Translations under genes and position numbers: made by a program | In this document: positions 7,805 through 15,561 of the stretch, in pieces | Position numbering within the stretch: the stretch's first letter is position 1 | Layout: the number at the start of each line of letters is the position of its first letter | Notes under the pieces: model-generated | The model's database searches: none | What the model was told of the DNA's origin: nothing | What the model saw: the letters and a program-made list of their open reading frames with translations, nothing else | From: Bacteroidota bacterium | GTDB taxonomy: Bacteria; Bacteroidota; Bacteroidia; Bacteroidales; VadinHA17 | DNA length: 42,615 nt | Reading direction: 5' to 3' | NCBI GenBank assembly: GCA_029564935.1 | Contig: JAKQPD010000171.1 | Span: 1 to 42,615 of the forward strand

Positions 7805-8992
7805 TTACCTTCTTTCAGGCCTTGGCTGTCTTTCTTGGGCGGAGGTTCTTACCTCGCTTCTCCTGGCTTCAGCAGCTCTGGCAGCTGTTTCCCTGGCCTG
7901 GTTAGCTCTTTCTTCGGCTGCTCTTTCAACAGCTTCTCTCCTATCGGATTCCCTTCTTTCAGTTTCCCTGGCCTGTGCTGACCTTTCTTCAGCAGCCCTG
8001 GTTTCTGTTGCCCTCCTGTCGGTTTCTCTCACTTCCGGGGTTGCTACAGGTCTTCTCCTCGATTCAGTATTCCGGACAGCATCCTGTCCTGCGGGACGTC
8101 TTGCTTCAGTTGCAACCGATGGCCTGCGGCTTGGGTCGCCTCTTTCAGCGCGTGTTCTGTTATAGAGCGCTGCACCTTCACTCCTTTGCTCAGGCCGCCC
8201 GTAAGTGTCCCTGTACCTTCCTTCAGTAATGTTCTGATGTACCTGATGTGACTGCTGACGTATACTGGTGTAGTAGAAGTCGTGATATCCATGATACCTC
8301 GGACGGTCCCAGTGATGGTACCAGTTGTAGTAGTGAGGATGCCAGCAGGAATGATATCCGTAGTAGAAGTCCCAGTAATATGGGCTCCACGGTGACCACC
8401 ATTCCGGGTAGTAACCCCAGTACCAGGCGGAATGCCATCCGTGGTAATGAGGACGATAGATGTAGACTATTACAGGCCATTCGTAAATGTCCGTGTAGTA
8501 GTTGTTTATTACTGAATAATTATCTGCATATATGGGTGTTGAGTAGAAACTCTGTTTCGGTCTCTTTGCAATTAAGGGTTCGATAATATAGTTTGGTCCA
8601 TAAAGGGCTTCGTCACCAATGAGCTGTATCATCACTTTTCTTTTGCGCAGCTTCTGGACTGTAAAGACTGCGACATCCTGATATTCGTTTCTGCCAAGTG
8701 CGGCACGTAACACAATCGTATGAACTTTCCGGTTGATATAATCGGAGACCGTTATGTAGTCAACCAGATTATCACCGTTAAGGTCAAGATTATTGATCCG
8801 TGAAGCAGGATTGTTGAGATTTCTTTCGAAACCTTCAAGGGTTTCCGAATTCCTGAACAGATCCATTACCGCGTAAAGGTTAAGATTGTCACCCGGGAGT
8901 CCCAGGTATTCCCTCGGGTAGTCCTGTGCCCTGACTGTGGTCGCTGAAGCTATCAGGACTGCGAGGATCGATTTAAAAATTAAGTTTTTCAT
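7805..8992 (-). CDS. exported Trp/Tyr/His-rich protein with Arg/Glu-rich tail
   Basis: 395 residues in three unlike parts after a signal peptide (1-22, cleavage near VRAQD). Residues 25-145 form a folded domain conserved in Bacteroidota, with an EF-hand-like loop DLNGDNLVD (70-78) followed by beta-rich sequence. Residues 149-242 are extraordinarily rich in Trp, Tyr and His (SAWYWGYYPEWWSPWSPYYW). Residues 275-395 are mostly Arg, Glu and Ala and probably helical, with a repeated unit around RAAEERSAQARETERR and RAAEERANQARETAAR. The aromatic segment could bind metal or pack against the wall, and the tail could bind polyanions; both are guesses. It stands alone with its own terminator. No enzymatic motif is seen. 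Confidence 0.75.
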   Translation of the reverse strand: MKNLIFKSILAVLIASATTVRAQDYPREYLGLPGDNLNLYAVMDLFRNSETLEGFERNLNNPASRINNLDLNGDNLVDYITVSDYINRKVHTIVLRAALGRNEYQDVAVFTVQKLRKRKVMIQLIGDEALYGPNYIIEPLIAKRPKQSFYSTPIYADNYSVINNYYTDIYEWPVIVYIYRPHYHGWHSAWYWGYYPEWWSPWSPYYWDFYYGYHSCWHPHYYNWYHHWDRPRYHGYHDFYYTSIRQQSHQVHQNITEGRYRDTYGRPEQRSEGAALYNRTRAERGDPSRRPSVATEARRPAGQDAVRNTESRRRPVATPEVRETDRRATETRAAEERSAQARETERRESDRREAVERAAEERANQARETAARAAEARRSEVRTSAQERQPRPERR

Positions 8993-9372
8993 TTTGTTAA
9001 GTTTTATGAAGATCTGCTCTTCGTTATTATTAATGCAAACTATATGCCAGATTTGTTACTACACTGATATTTAGGATCTTATCGAGATGGATTACGTACT
9101 TTTCTGTCATTGAATCCGGGAGTAAAAGATAGAGAGATAGGGAGATGAGGAGAGGGGGAGCAAGAAAGCTCAGGGCTCAGGGCTCAGGGCACAGGGCTCA
9201 GAGCACAGGGCTCAGGGCTCAGGGCTGGTGATCGGTAACCGGTATGATAAGCGGTATGTCGATAAGTATAAATGACTTACTGATTACCGAACACCGAATA
9301 CCGATTACCGAACACCAGACACCGGAATTAATAAAATTTTACAATCTTTATACTCAATTAAACAACGGTTTT
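8993..9372. repeat. gap holding octamer and heptamer arrays upstream of the first acyltransferase
   Basis: 8993-9120 shows nothing recognisable. At about 9134-9165 an octamer-period purine stretch occurs (GAGATAGG, GAGATGAG, GAGAGGGG). At 9168-9223 there are eight contiguous heptamers: GCTCAGG five times, GCACAGG twice, GCTCAGA once. At 9227-9266 are GGTGATC, GGTAACC, GGTATGA, GGTATGT. At 9282-9330 are GATTACC, GAACACC, GAATACC, GATTACC, GAACACC, AGACACC. The last array read on the other strand is CGGTATT/CGGTGTT/CGGTAAT, the same word type as CGGTAAC/CGGTATG at 9233-9259, so the two are inverted copies. Confidence 0.85.
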
Positions 9373-10560
9373 ATGACAAACCAGAATCGAATTCTGTCCA
9401 TCGATATTATGCGCGGACTTACTCTTGTCCTGATGCTGTTTGTAAATGACCTTTATATGCCTGGTGTACCGGCATGGCTGGGACATACAAAAGCAAGTTT
9501 CGATGGTATGGGCCTGGCCGACTGGGTGTTCCCGGGATTTATGTTCATGGTCGGGATGTCAGTACCATATTCAATTGGCAACCGGATCAAACGGGGTGAA
9601 AGCACAATGAGAATTATCGGGCATATAATTATCAGGACAATCAGCCTCCTGATCATTGGCGTGCTGATGTCAAATTCAAGAAATGTTAATGGTGAGTTTA
9701 CAGGAATAAGCAAAAACGTATGGTCTCTTATAATGTATTCAGGGGTATTTCTTATCTGGAATAATTACAGGCGGACTGAAAAGAATGCCTGGCTGATTAC
9801 AACTCTCCGGCTGCTCGGGGCTGCAATGATAATTCCGATGGTGATTATTTTCCGCGGCGGAGAGAATTCGGGATTCTCATACACTTCCTGGGGTATACTG
9901 GGGACTATAGGCTGGGGCTACCTGGTCGCAGCACTTGTTTACCTTTGGGCAGGAAATAATTTATGGAAAACTGTCCCGGCCATACTTTTCTTCCTGACAT
10001 TGAATATTTTATCAAAACTACATCTGCTGGATTTTCTCAGACCGTTAAGGCCTTACCTCGGGATAATAATTAATGGTAATGCACCATTCATTGTAATGTC
10101 GGGAATGCTTATAACTCTGATCCTCAGCAAACAATCAACTGATAATTTCAGAAAAGCCTTTTTAATAATTTCATCACTTGGAATTTTAAGCATCATCCTC
10201 GGATTTTTTCTCAGACAGTGGTTCATAATTTCGAAAATCCAGGCCACCCCGTCGTGGGCTCTGATCTGTAATGGGATAAGCATGGTATTATTTGCCCTTC
10301 TCTACCTGCTTATCGATGTTAAAAAACGGTCAGGATGGGGAAGCTTCTTAAGGCCGGCGGGAGCTAATTCCCTGACAATCTACCTTGTCCCGGATATGTT
10401 CTATTATATTATCTGGCAATTAAGTCTGCCTTTTCTTTTTTATAAAAACACCGATTTCCCGCCGATCCTGGTCGTTGCCGGTTCTGTTGTATGGGCACTT
10501 TTTATGGGAGTCGGTCTGGCAATACTTCTTGAAAAGATCAATTTCAAACTGAAGCTGTAA
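9373..10560 (+). CDS. membrane acyltransferase, HGSNAT/DUF5009-like (COG4299), copy 1
   Basis: 395 residues and about 10-11 membrane helices. It opens with the family hallmark SIDIMRGLTLVLMLFVND and has LADWVFPGFMFMVGMSVP near residue 55. This is the bacterial family related to heparan-alpha-glucosaminide N-acetyltransferase, thought to move acyl groups across the membrane onto sugars; the substrate here is unknown. Start: an upstream in-frame ATG at 9244 would add 43 residues that are purely translated heptamer repeat, so ATG 9373 is chosen, matching the start of the neighbouring paralogue. It ends 16 bases before copy 2 and is surely co-transcribed with it. Glycan context: a GH92 gene lies convergently downstream. 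Confidence 0.85.
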   Translation: MTNQNRILSIDIMRGLTLVLMLFVNDLYMPGVPAWLGHTKASFDGMGLADWVFPGFMFMVGMSVPYSIGNRIKRGESTMRIIGHIIIRTISLLIIGVLMSNSRNVNGEFTGISKNVWSLIMYSGVFLIWNNYRRTEKNAWLITTLRLLGAAMIIPMVIIFRGGENSGFSYTSWGILGTIGWGYLVAALVYLWAGNNLWKTVPAILFFLTLNILSKLHLLDFLRPLRPYLGIIINGNAPFIVMSGMLITLILSKQSTDNFRKAFLIISSLGILSIILGFFLRQWFIISKIQATPSWALICNGISMVLFALLYLLIDVKKRSGWGSFLRPAGANSLTIYLVPDMFYYIIWQLSLPFLFYKNTDFPPILVVAGSVVWALFMGVGLAILLEKINFKLKL

Positions 10561-10576
10561 CTTAATATACACCCGC

Positions 10577-11767
10577 ATGACCAGTCAAAACCGGATACAG
10601 TCAATCGATATTATGAGAGGCCTTACTCTTCTCCTGATGCTTTTCGTAAATGATCTTAACATGAAGGTTGCTCCGCACTGGCTTGGGCACATGGAAGCGA
10701 ACTTTGACGGGATGGGACTGGCCGACTGGGTTTTCCCGGGTTTCCTTTTTATTGTCGGGATGTCCATACCTTTTGCCCTGTCAAAGAGATTTTCAAAAGG
10801 TGAAAAAACTGTAGATATAAGCAAGCACATACTATCACGCTGGGTAAGTCTCATCGTCATTGGGGTGCTTATGCTGAATACCGGCCGCGTAAATCCGGAG
10901 CTGACCGGATTAAGCAAAGATCTATGGGCTCTGCTTATGTATATTGCAGTTTTTATTTTCTGGAATGATTACAGGGATCCTAAAGAGAGGATCTATAATA
11001 TAGCCGGATACAAGCTTGCTGCACTGGCAATCTTCATCTTTCTTGTTTTCAGATTCAGGTCGGGAGAGCTCGAAAACAGCGGTTCGCTGATAACCGGTTG
11101 GTGGGGTATACTTGGACTTATCGGCTGGGGATATCTGGCCGGAGCATTTACTTATATGCTGTGCCGCGATTCTATATGGAAAACGTCAATAGCCACCGGC
11201 TTTTTTTTACTGTTGAATATTCTTTCCGGACTGAAACTGCTTAATTTTCTGGCTCCGGTACAACCTTTTATTGGTGTTCTGACAGGCGGGAATGTGCCGT
11301 TCATTGTGCTGACAGGCATGATTGCCGGACTGATCCTTAGGAAATTCCCGCTTACGGAATATAAAAAAGTCATCCCCATATTCTTAATCCTTGGAATATT
11401 GTGTATCATTTCCGGGTTTATACTTCGTCAATGGTTCATAATATCAAAAATCAAAGCCACTCCAAGCTGGGGAATGATCTGCAATGGTATAAGTTTTCTC
11501 CTGTTCGCACTTATTTATTTTATAGTTGATGTAAAAGGCAGGAAAGCCTGGGCAACAATAATAAAACCCGCCGGCGAACATTCTCTGACGACATATCTTG
11601 CACCCGACATCCTTTATCATCTGATCTGGATGACAAATCTTCCAATACTTATTTACAAGCAGTCATCATCACCATGGATAGTTGTCGGAGGTTCGATAAT
11701 TTGGGCTCTGGCAATGGCAGGCCTTACCGCGCTGCTTGTACGGATAAACATCAAACTGAAGCTATAA
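10577..11767 (+). CDS. membrane acyltransferase, HGSNAT/DUF5009-like (COG4299), copy 2
   Basis: 396 residues, collinear with the preceding gene from start to end: SIDIMRGLTLLLMLFVND, LADWVFPGFLFIVGMSIP, FILRQWFIISKIKATPSWG, and the shared C-terminus INIKLKL. The resemblance is high along the full length, so this is a tandem duplication that has diverged but kept all helices. Two copies could act on different sugars or form a heteromer; neither is shown. It converges with the GH92 gene with only 23 bases between the stops and no visible terminator. Confidence 0.85.
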   Translation: MTSQNRIQSIDIMRGLTLLLMLFVNDLNMKVAPHWLGHMEANFDGMGLADWVFPGFLFIVGMSIPFALSKRFSKGEKTVDISKHILSRWVSLIVIGVLMLNTGRVNPELTGLSKDLWALLMYIAVFIFWNDYRDPKERIYNIAGYKLAALAIFIFLVFRFRSGELENSGSLITGWWGILGLIGWGYLAGAFTYMLCRDSIWKTSIATGFFLLLNILSGLKLLNFLAPVQPFIGVLTGGNVPFIVLTGMIAGLILRKFPLTEYKKVIPIFLILGILCIISGFILRQWFIISKIKATPSWGMICNGISFLLFALIYFIVDVKGRKAWATIIKPAGEHSLTTYLAPDILYHLIWMTNLPILIYKQSSSPWIVVGGSIIWALAMAGLTALLVRINIKLKL

Positions 11768-11790
11768 ACAGAATTATTACTCTGCAGCCG

Positions 11791-14115
11791 CTATTTCGTT
11801 TCAGTACTCATGGAATAAGGGAATGATTTTTCATCAGTACCTCTTTCATAGTCGGGTTCCCCTGACATATTGAACGTCAGTTTACCTCCCCTCTGAAGTT
11901 CATAATGTGTTATATAATTGAGATCGAATGATCGTCCGTTCAGGTTTATGCTGTTGACATAAACATTTCTGCTGCTGTTCCCCGGAGCATCGATCACAAA
12001 TCTTTTCCCGTCCTCAAATGTAAGAGTTACCCTGTCAAATAATGGAGAACCAAACACATACTGATCGGTTCCCGGAGTAACCGGGTAGAAGCCAAGAGCT
12101 GAGAATACATACCAGGCTGATGTTTGCCCGTTATCCTCGTCTCCGCAATAACCATCAGGGGTATAGTTATAAAGCTTATCCATGACCTCCCTGACATGCA
12201 TCTGGGTTTTCCATGGCTCACCTGCATAATTATACAGATAGATCATGTGCTGGATCGGCTGGTTGCCATGCGCATAATTTCCCATATTCATTATCTGCAT
12301 TTCACGGATCTCATGGATAACTATACCATAATATGAATAATCAAATACCGGCGGAACTTCAAAAATCGAATCGAGCTTTGCGACAAACTTTTCTCTTCCA
12401 CCCATAAGGTCGGCCAGTCCGGCGATATCCTGAAAAACGCTCCAGGTATAATGCCAGCTGTTTCCTTCAGTGAATGCATCACCCCATTTATATGGACTAA
12501 AGGGTGATTGAAAAGAGCCGTCTTCATTACGGCCTCTCATCAATTTCCTTCCCTGATCAAAGACATTTTTATAGTTCATGGCTCTTTCTGCAAAGAGATT
12601 GATCTCTTCCTGTGGCCGTCCAAGCTCTTTTGCCAGTTTCCAGATGCAGAAATCGGCATAGGCATATTCAAGTGTCCTTGCTGTATTTTCCCGTATATCA
12701 ACATTATAAGGGACATATCCCAACTTATTATAATATTCAGCGCCCAGCCTGCCGACAGAAGAGACAGGTCCGACACCCCGGGTGTTTTTCAGTATGGCTT
12801 CATAAAGCGTTTCAATATCATATCCCCTTATACCTTTCAGATATGAGTCTGCAATAAGTGATGCTGAATTGGATCCTATCATACAATCGCGGTGACCGGG
12901 ACTTGCCCATTCCGGGAGCCAGCCACTCTCCTTATATGTATTCACCAGTCCTTCCATTATCCTGCTGTTCACTTCAGGATACATCAGAGTTGTGAAGGGG
13001 AAAAGAGACCTGAATGTGTCCCAGAAGCCATTGTCCGTAAACATATATCCCGGAAGCACTTTCCCGTTGTAAGGGCTGTAATGGACAATATCATTCCTTT
13101 CATCCAACTCATAAAAGCTTCTCGGGAAAAGGATCATCCTGTAGAGGCAGGAATAGAATGTCCTCTGCTGATCGGCGGACCTCCCTTCAACTTTTATTCT
13201 CTTAAGCTGGTCGTTCCATATCTTCTTTCCCTCCCGTCTTACTGCCTCAAAATCTTTGCCCTCCGTTTCACGTTTAAGGTTAAGCTCAGCCTGCCCAGGG
13301 CTTATGAATGAAGAAGCCACTTTTACATTCACCACCTCGCCTTCAGTTGTTTTAAATCCCAGGATGGCTCCCGTATGATCGCCTTCCGCATCAGTTTTAT
13401 TCAGATTAAGATCCTCCCCGTTCCAGGTATGCGCCGAGGTGAAATCCTTGTCGAATACCGCGACAAAGTAATTATGGAAGTTTTCAGGTACACCACCGGC
13501 GTTATTACGGCAATATCCGACGACCTTACGTTCTTCGGGGATAATCTTAACCATCGAACCCTCGTTAAAAGCATCGAGAAGGATGAATGAAGAATCATTT
13601 TCAGGAAAGGTGAAGCGGAATATGGCAGCCCTTTCGGTCGGAGTCACTTCAACTTTAACGTCATAATCAGCAAGATAAACACTATAGTAATAAGGTTTAA
13701 CAACTTCTGCCTTATGAGAGAACCACGAAGCCCTGTCAGCTTCCTTAATCTTCAGCTTCCCTGTGACAGGCATGAACGAAAAAGCTGCATAATCATTTAT
13801 CCACGGACTCGGCTGGTGGGTCTGTTTTATGCCCAAGATCTTGTAATCATCATAGGTATAACCCCACCCGTTGCCCATCGGACGTGTCTGGGGTGTCCAG
13901 AAATTCATTCCCCACGGGAGGGCAATTGCAGGATATGTATTGCCATTCGACAGTCTGAATTCAGAGTCGGTACCCATCAGAGGATTTACAAGCTCGACAG
14001 GATCAAAATTCTTTTCTTTCCTTATCTCAGCGCAGCCGGATAAGAAGATCAATATAAATAAAGGTATAAAGACCAGAATCACTATGGCCTTTCCGATTAG
14101 TTTGGTTTTTGTCAT
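11791..14115 (-). CDS. GH92 family glycosidase (alpha-mannosidase type), lipoprotein
   Basis: 774 residues, normal for GH92. A lipoprotein signal with LSGC (Cys28) anchors it to a membrane. N-terminal beta-sandwich: VNPLMGTDS, NTYPAIALPWGMNFWTPQ. The catalytic (alpha/alpha)6 domain follows. Likely catalytic groups by family comparison are Glu550 in FTEGNSWHYTW (general acid) and Asp659 and Asp661 in GDEDNGQTSAWYVFSALGFY (general base). GH92 enzymes are calcium-dependent, inverting exo-alpha-mannosidases acting on N-glycan or yeast mannan linkages; the linkage is not readable here. It begins 11 bases after the GT9 gene, so it may belong to that operon. No SusC/SusD pair is nearby, so this is not a canonical polysaccharide utilisation locus. 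Confidence 0.93.
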   Translation of the reverse strand: MTKTKLIGKAIVILVFIPLFILIFLSGCAEIRKEKNFDPVELVNPLMGTDSEFRLSNGNTYPAIALPWGMNFWTPQTRPMGNGWGYTYDDYKILGIKQTHQPSPWINDYAAFSFMPVTGKLKIKEADRASWFSHKAEVVKPYYYSVYLADYDVKVEVTPTERAAIFRFTFPENDSSFILLDAFNEGSMVKIIPEERKVVGYCRNNAGGVPENFHNYFVAVFDKDFTSAHTWNGEDLNLNKTDAEGDHTGAILGFKTTEGEVVNVKVASSFISPGQAELNLKRETEGKDFEAVRREGKKIWNDQLKRIKVEGRSADQQRTFYSCLYRMILFPRSFYELDERNDIVHYSPYNGKVLPGYMFTDNGFWDTFRSLFPFTTLMYPEVNSRIMEGLVNTYKESGWLPEWASPGHRDCMIGSNSASLIADSYLKGIRGYDIETLYEAILKNTRGVGPVSSVGRLGAEYYNKLGYVPYNVDIRENTARTLEYAYADFCIWKLAKELGRPQEEINLFAERAMNYKNVFDQGRKLMRGRNEDGSFQSPFSPYKWGDAFTEGNSWHYTWSVFQDIAGLADLMGGREKFVAKLDSIFEVPPVFDYSYYGIVIHEIREMQIMNMGNYAHGNQPIQHMIYLYNYAGEPWKTQMHVREVMDKLYNYTPDGYCGDEDNGQTSAWYVFSALGFYPVTPGTDQYVFGSPLFDRVTLTFEDGKRFVIDAPGNSSRNVYVNSINLNGRSFDLNYITHYELQRGGKLTFNMSGEPDYERGTDEKSFPYSMSTETK

Positions 14116-14126
14116 GACTATAGTAT

Positions 14127-15155
14127 TTATAAGATTTCAAGTTCATTCAGTTTATCAAATACAATTTCAGGAGTCAGCCAGTTCATACACGCATGATCAC
14201 CCCTTCTGCAGGTACCTTTTCCGTAAATTGTACATGGCCTGCAGGTGAGATCTTCCACAGGGATCCTTATCGCGTTCTCTTCAGGCTGATCCCATGGTCC
14301 AAATCCTGCAAGCGGATCGGTTGCTCCCCAGATTGAGATGACTTTTACACCGGTAAGCGCCGCAAGGTGCATGTTTGCAGAATCCATAGCAATCATCAGG
14401 TCCAGCCTGCTCATGAGGGCAAGCTCTTCTTCAAGAGAGAAATTGCCGGCAACAATTAATGAACCGGGGATGGAGACCTGCAGGGCTGAAAGTCTTTCCT
14501 GTTCCTCTTTACCCCCGAACAGCCAGAAAGTGCATTTAACTTTCCCTGATATCATTTCCGCCAGTCTGATCACATTCTTTTCGGGCCATATCTTCAGAGG
14601 ATGTTTTGCATAAGGTGCAATACCGATATTCATTGCTCCGCTTCCGTCAAACAATCCGGCAATTTTCCCATAGGCTGTACATACCGGAACAATGCTTCTC
14701 CAGTTTTCCGGTCTTATCTTCAGACCGGCTTCAGAAAAAACATCCACGTATCTGAAAACCGAATGCTTTAGTCTGGCCTTCTTCCTGCCCTTTATAAGAT
14801 CCCGTTTTTCTGACCTCCCTTTGTCGATCACGAAAGTTCTGCGGCCCGATAAATTGTAAAACCACAGTAATATCTTAGATCTCAGAACATCATGAAGATC
14901 AATAATGCAATCAATATCACCACTATTATTAAGATCCCTGTAAAGTCTTAATAATCCGAATAATCCTTTGTGACGGCCATCAAATCCTGCTTCAAATATC
15001 TGAAGTCCGGGAATTGAATTAAAGAAGGGTTTGAACGCGGGTCTTGTAAGAAGGGTGACTTTTATTCCGGGATATTGCACCATCAGAGAACCGATTACCG
15101 GAACTGTCAGGGCAACGTCTCCCATAGCTGATGTCCTGATCACAAGAAGATGCAT
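14127..15155 (-). CDS. glycosyltransferase family 9 (heptosyltransferase-like)
   Basis: 342 residues from ATG 15155. A longer frame to 15206 overlaps the upstream gene, and the family's N-terminal strand starts exactly at MHLLVIRTSAMGDVALTVPV. Other family marks are IGIAPYAKHPLKIWP and the nucleotide-sugar site MIAMDSANMHLAALTGVKVISIWGA (in two parts around residues 250-275). The C-terminal TCRPCTIYGKGTC carries several cysteines, as in many Bacteroidota GT9 proteins. It would add a heptose-like sugar to lipid A core or a related surface glycan at the cytoplasmic face of the inner membrane. It follows the DUF6165-like gene by one base, implying coupling. Confidence 0.9.
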   Translation of the reverse strand: MHLLVIRTSAMGDVALTVPVIGSLMVQYPGIKVTLLTRPAFKPFFNSIPGLQIFEAGFDGRHKGLFGLLRLYRDLNNSGDIDCIIDLHDVLRSKILLWFYNLSGRRTFVIDKGRSEKRDLIKGRKKARLKHSVFRYVDVFSEAGLKIRPENWRSIVPVCTAYGKIAGLFDGSGAMNIGIAPYAKHPLKIWPEKNVIRLAEMISGKVKCTFWLFGGKEEQERLSALQVSIPGSLIVAGNFSLEEELALMSRLDLMIAMDSANMHLAALTGVKVISIWGATDPLAGFGPWDQPEENAIRIPVEDLTCRPCTIYGKGTCRRGDHACMNWLTPEIVFDKLNELEIL

Positions 15156-15156
15156 A

Positions 15157-15528
15157 TCAATATTTTTCGTAGGATTTTTCCTCCGTAAAGCCGGAAGAAG
15201 TGACAATATTAATTTCCTTTTTTAATTCTGCTCTTCTGTCGTTCTTAAAATAGACCGACCGGGCTGTTTCTATAAAATCGCTTCCGAATTCCTTACGGCG
15301 CTCAAGATCCCGTATATGATCTTCAATATCCCATAACTCGCAATTTACTTCATAAAGGGCTTTATACAGCGGATTATCACGGCGCATTACAGAATCAGCC
15401 TTCTTTTGCAGGTCATCATATTCTTTCCTTATATTCTTCAGCTTCTGCTCATCCTTTATCCGCTCAAGTTTAATCTGAAGGATAGTAAGCTTATCAATTA
15501 TCTCACCATTTGATACTTCTATTCTCAT
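15157..15528 (-). CDS. DUF6165-like small protein
   Basis: 123 residues, soluble, largely helical, highly charged. The start MRIEVSNGEIIDKLTILQIKL and the later NPLYKALYEVNCELWDIED resemble DUF6165, a short family often found beside glycosyltransferases; I name it from memory of the family, so moderately. Function unknown. It sits between priA and the GT9 gene on the same strand, with 33 bases to priA and one base to GT9, so it is likely made with the transferase. It could be an accessory protein for surface glycan assembly. Confidence 0.7.
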   Translation of the reverse strand: MRIEVSNGEIIDKLTILQIKLERIKDEQKLKNIRKEYDDLQKKADSVMRRDNPLYKALYEVNCELWDIEDHIRDLERRKEFGSDFIETARSVYFKNDRRAELKKEINIVTSSGFTEEKSYEKY

Positions 15529-15561
15529 CTCATGGTTTTATATTATCCAAATTTAGTAATT

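Noticed and set aside
8248-8586. Plus-strand ORF opposite the aromatic-rich protein
   Set aside because: It is antisense to a gene with a clear signal peptide and conserved domain, and the product is Ser/Arg low complexity.
9244-9372. In-frame N-terminal extension of the first acyltransferase from ATG 9244
   Set aside because: It is a translation of heptamer repeats, and the paralogue starts at the position equivalent to ATG 9373.
15156-15206. GT9 start at 15206
   Set aside because: It would overlap the DUF6165-like gene by 50 bases and add residues not found in GT9; MHLLVIRTS begins the fold.
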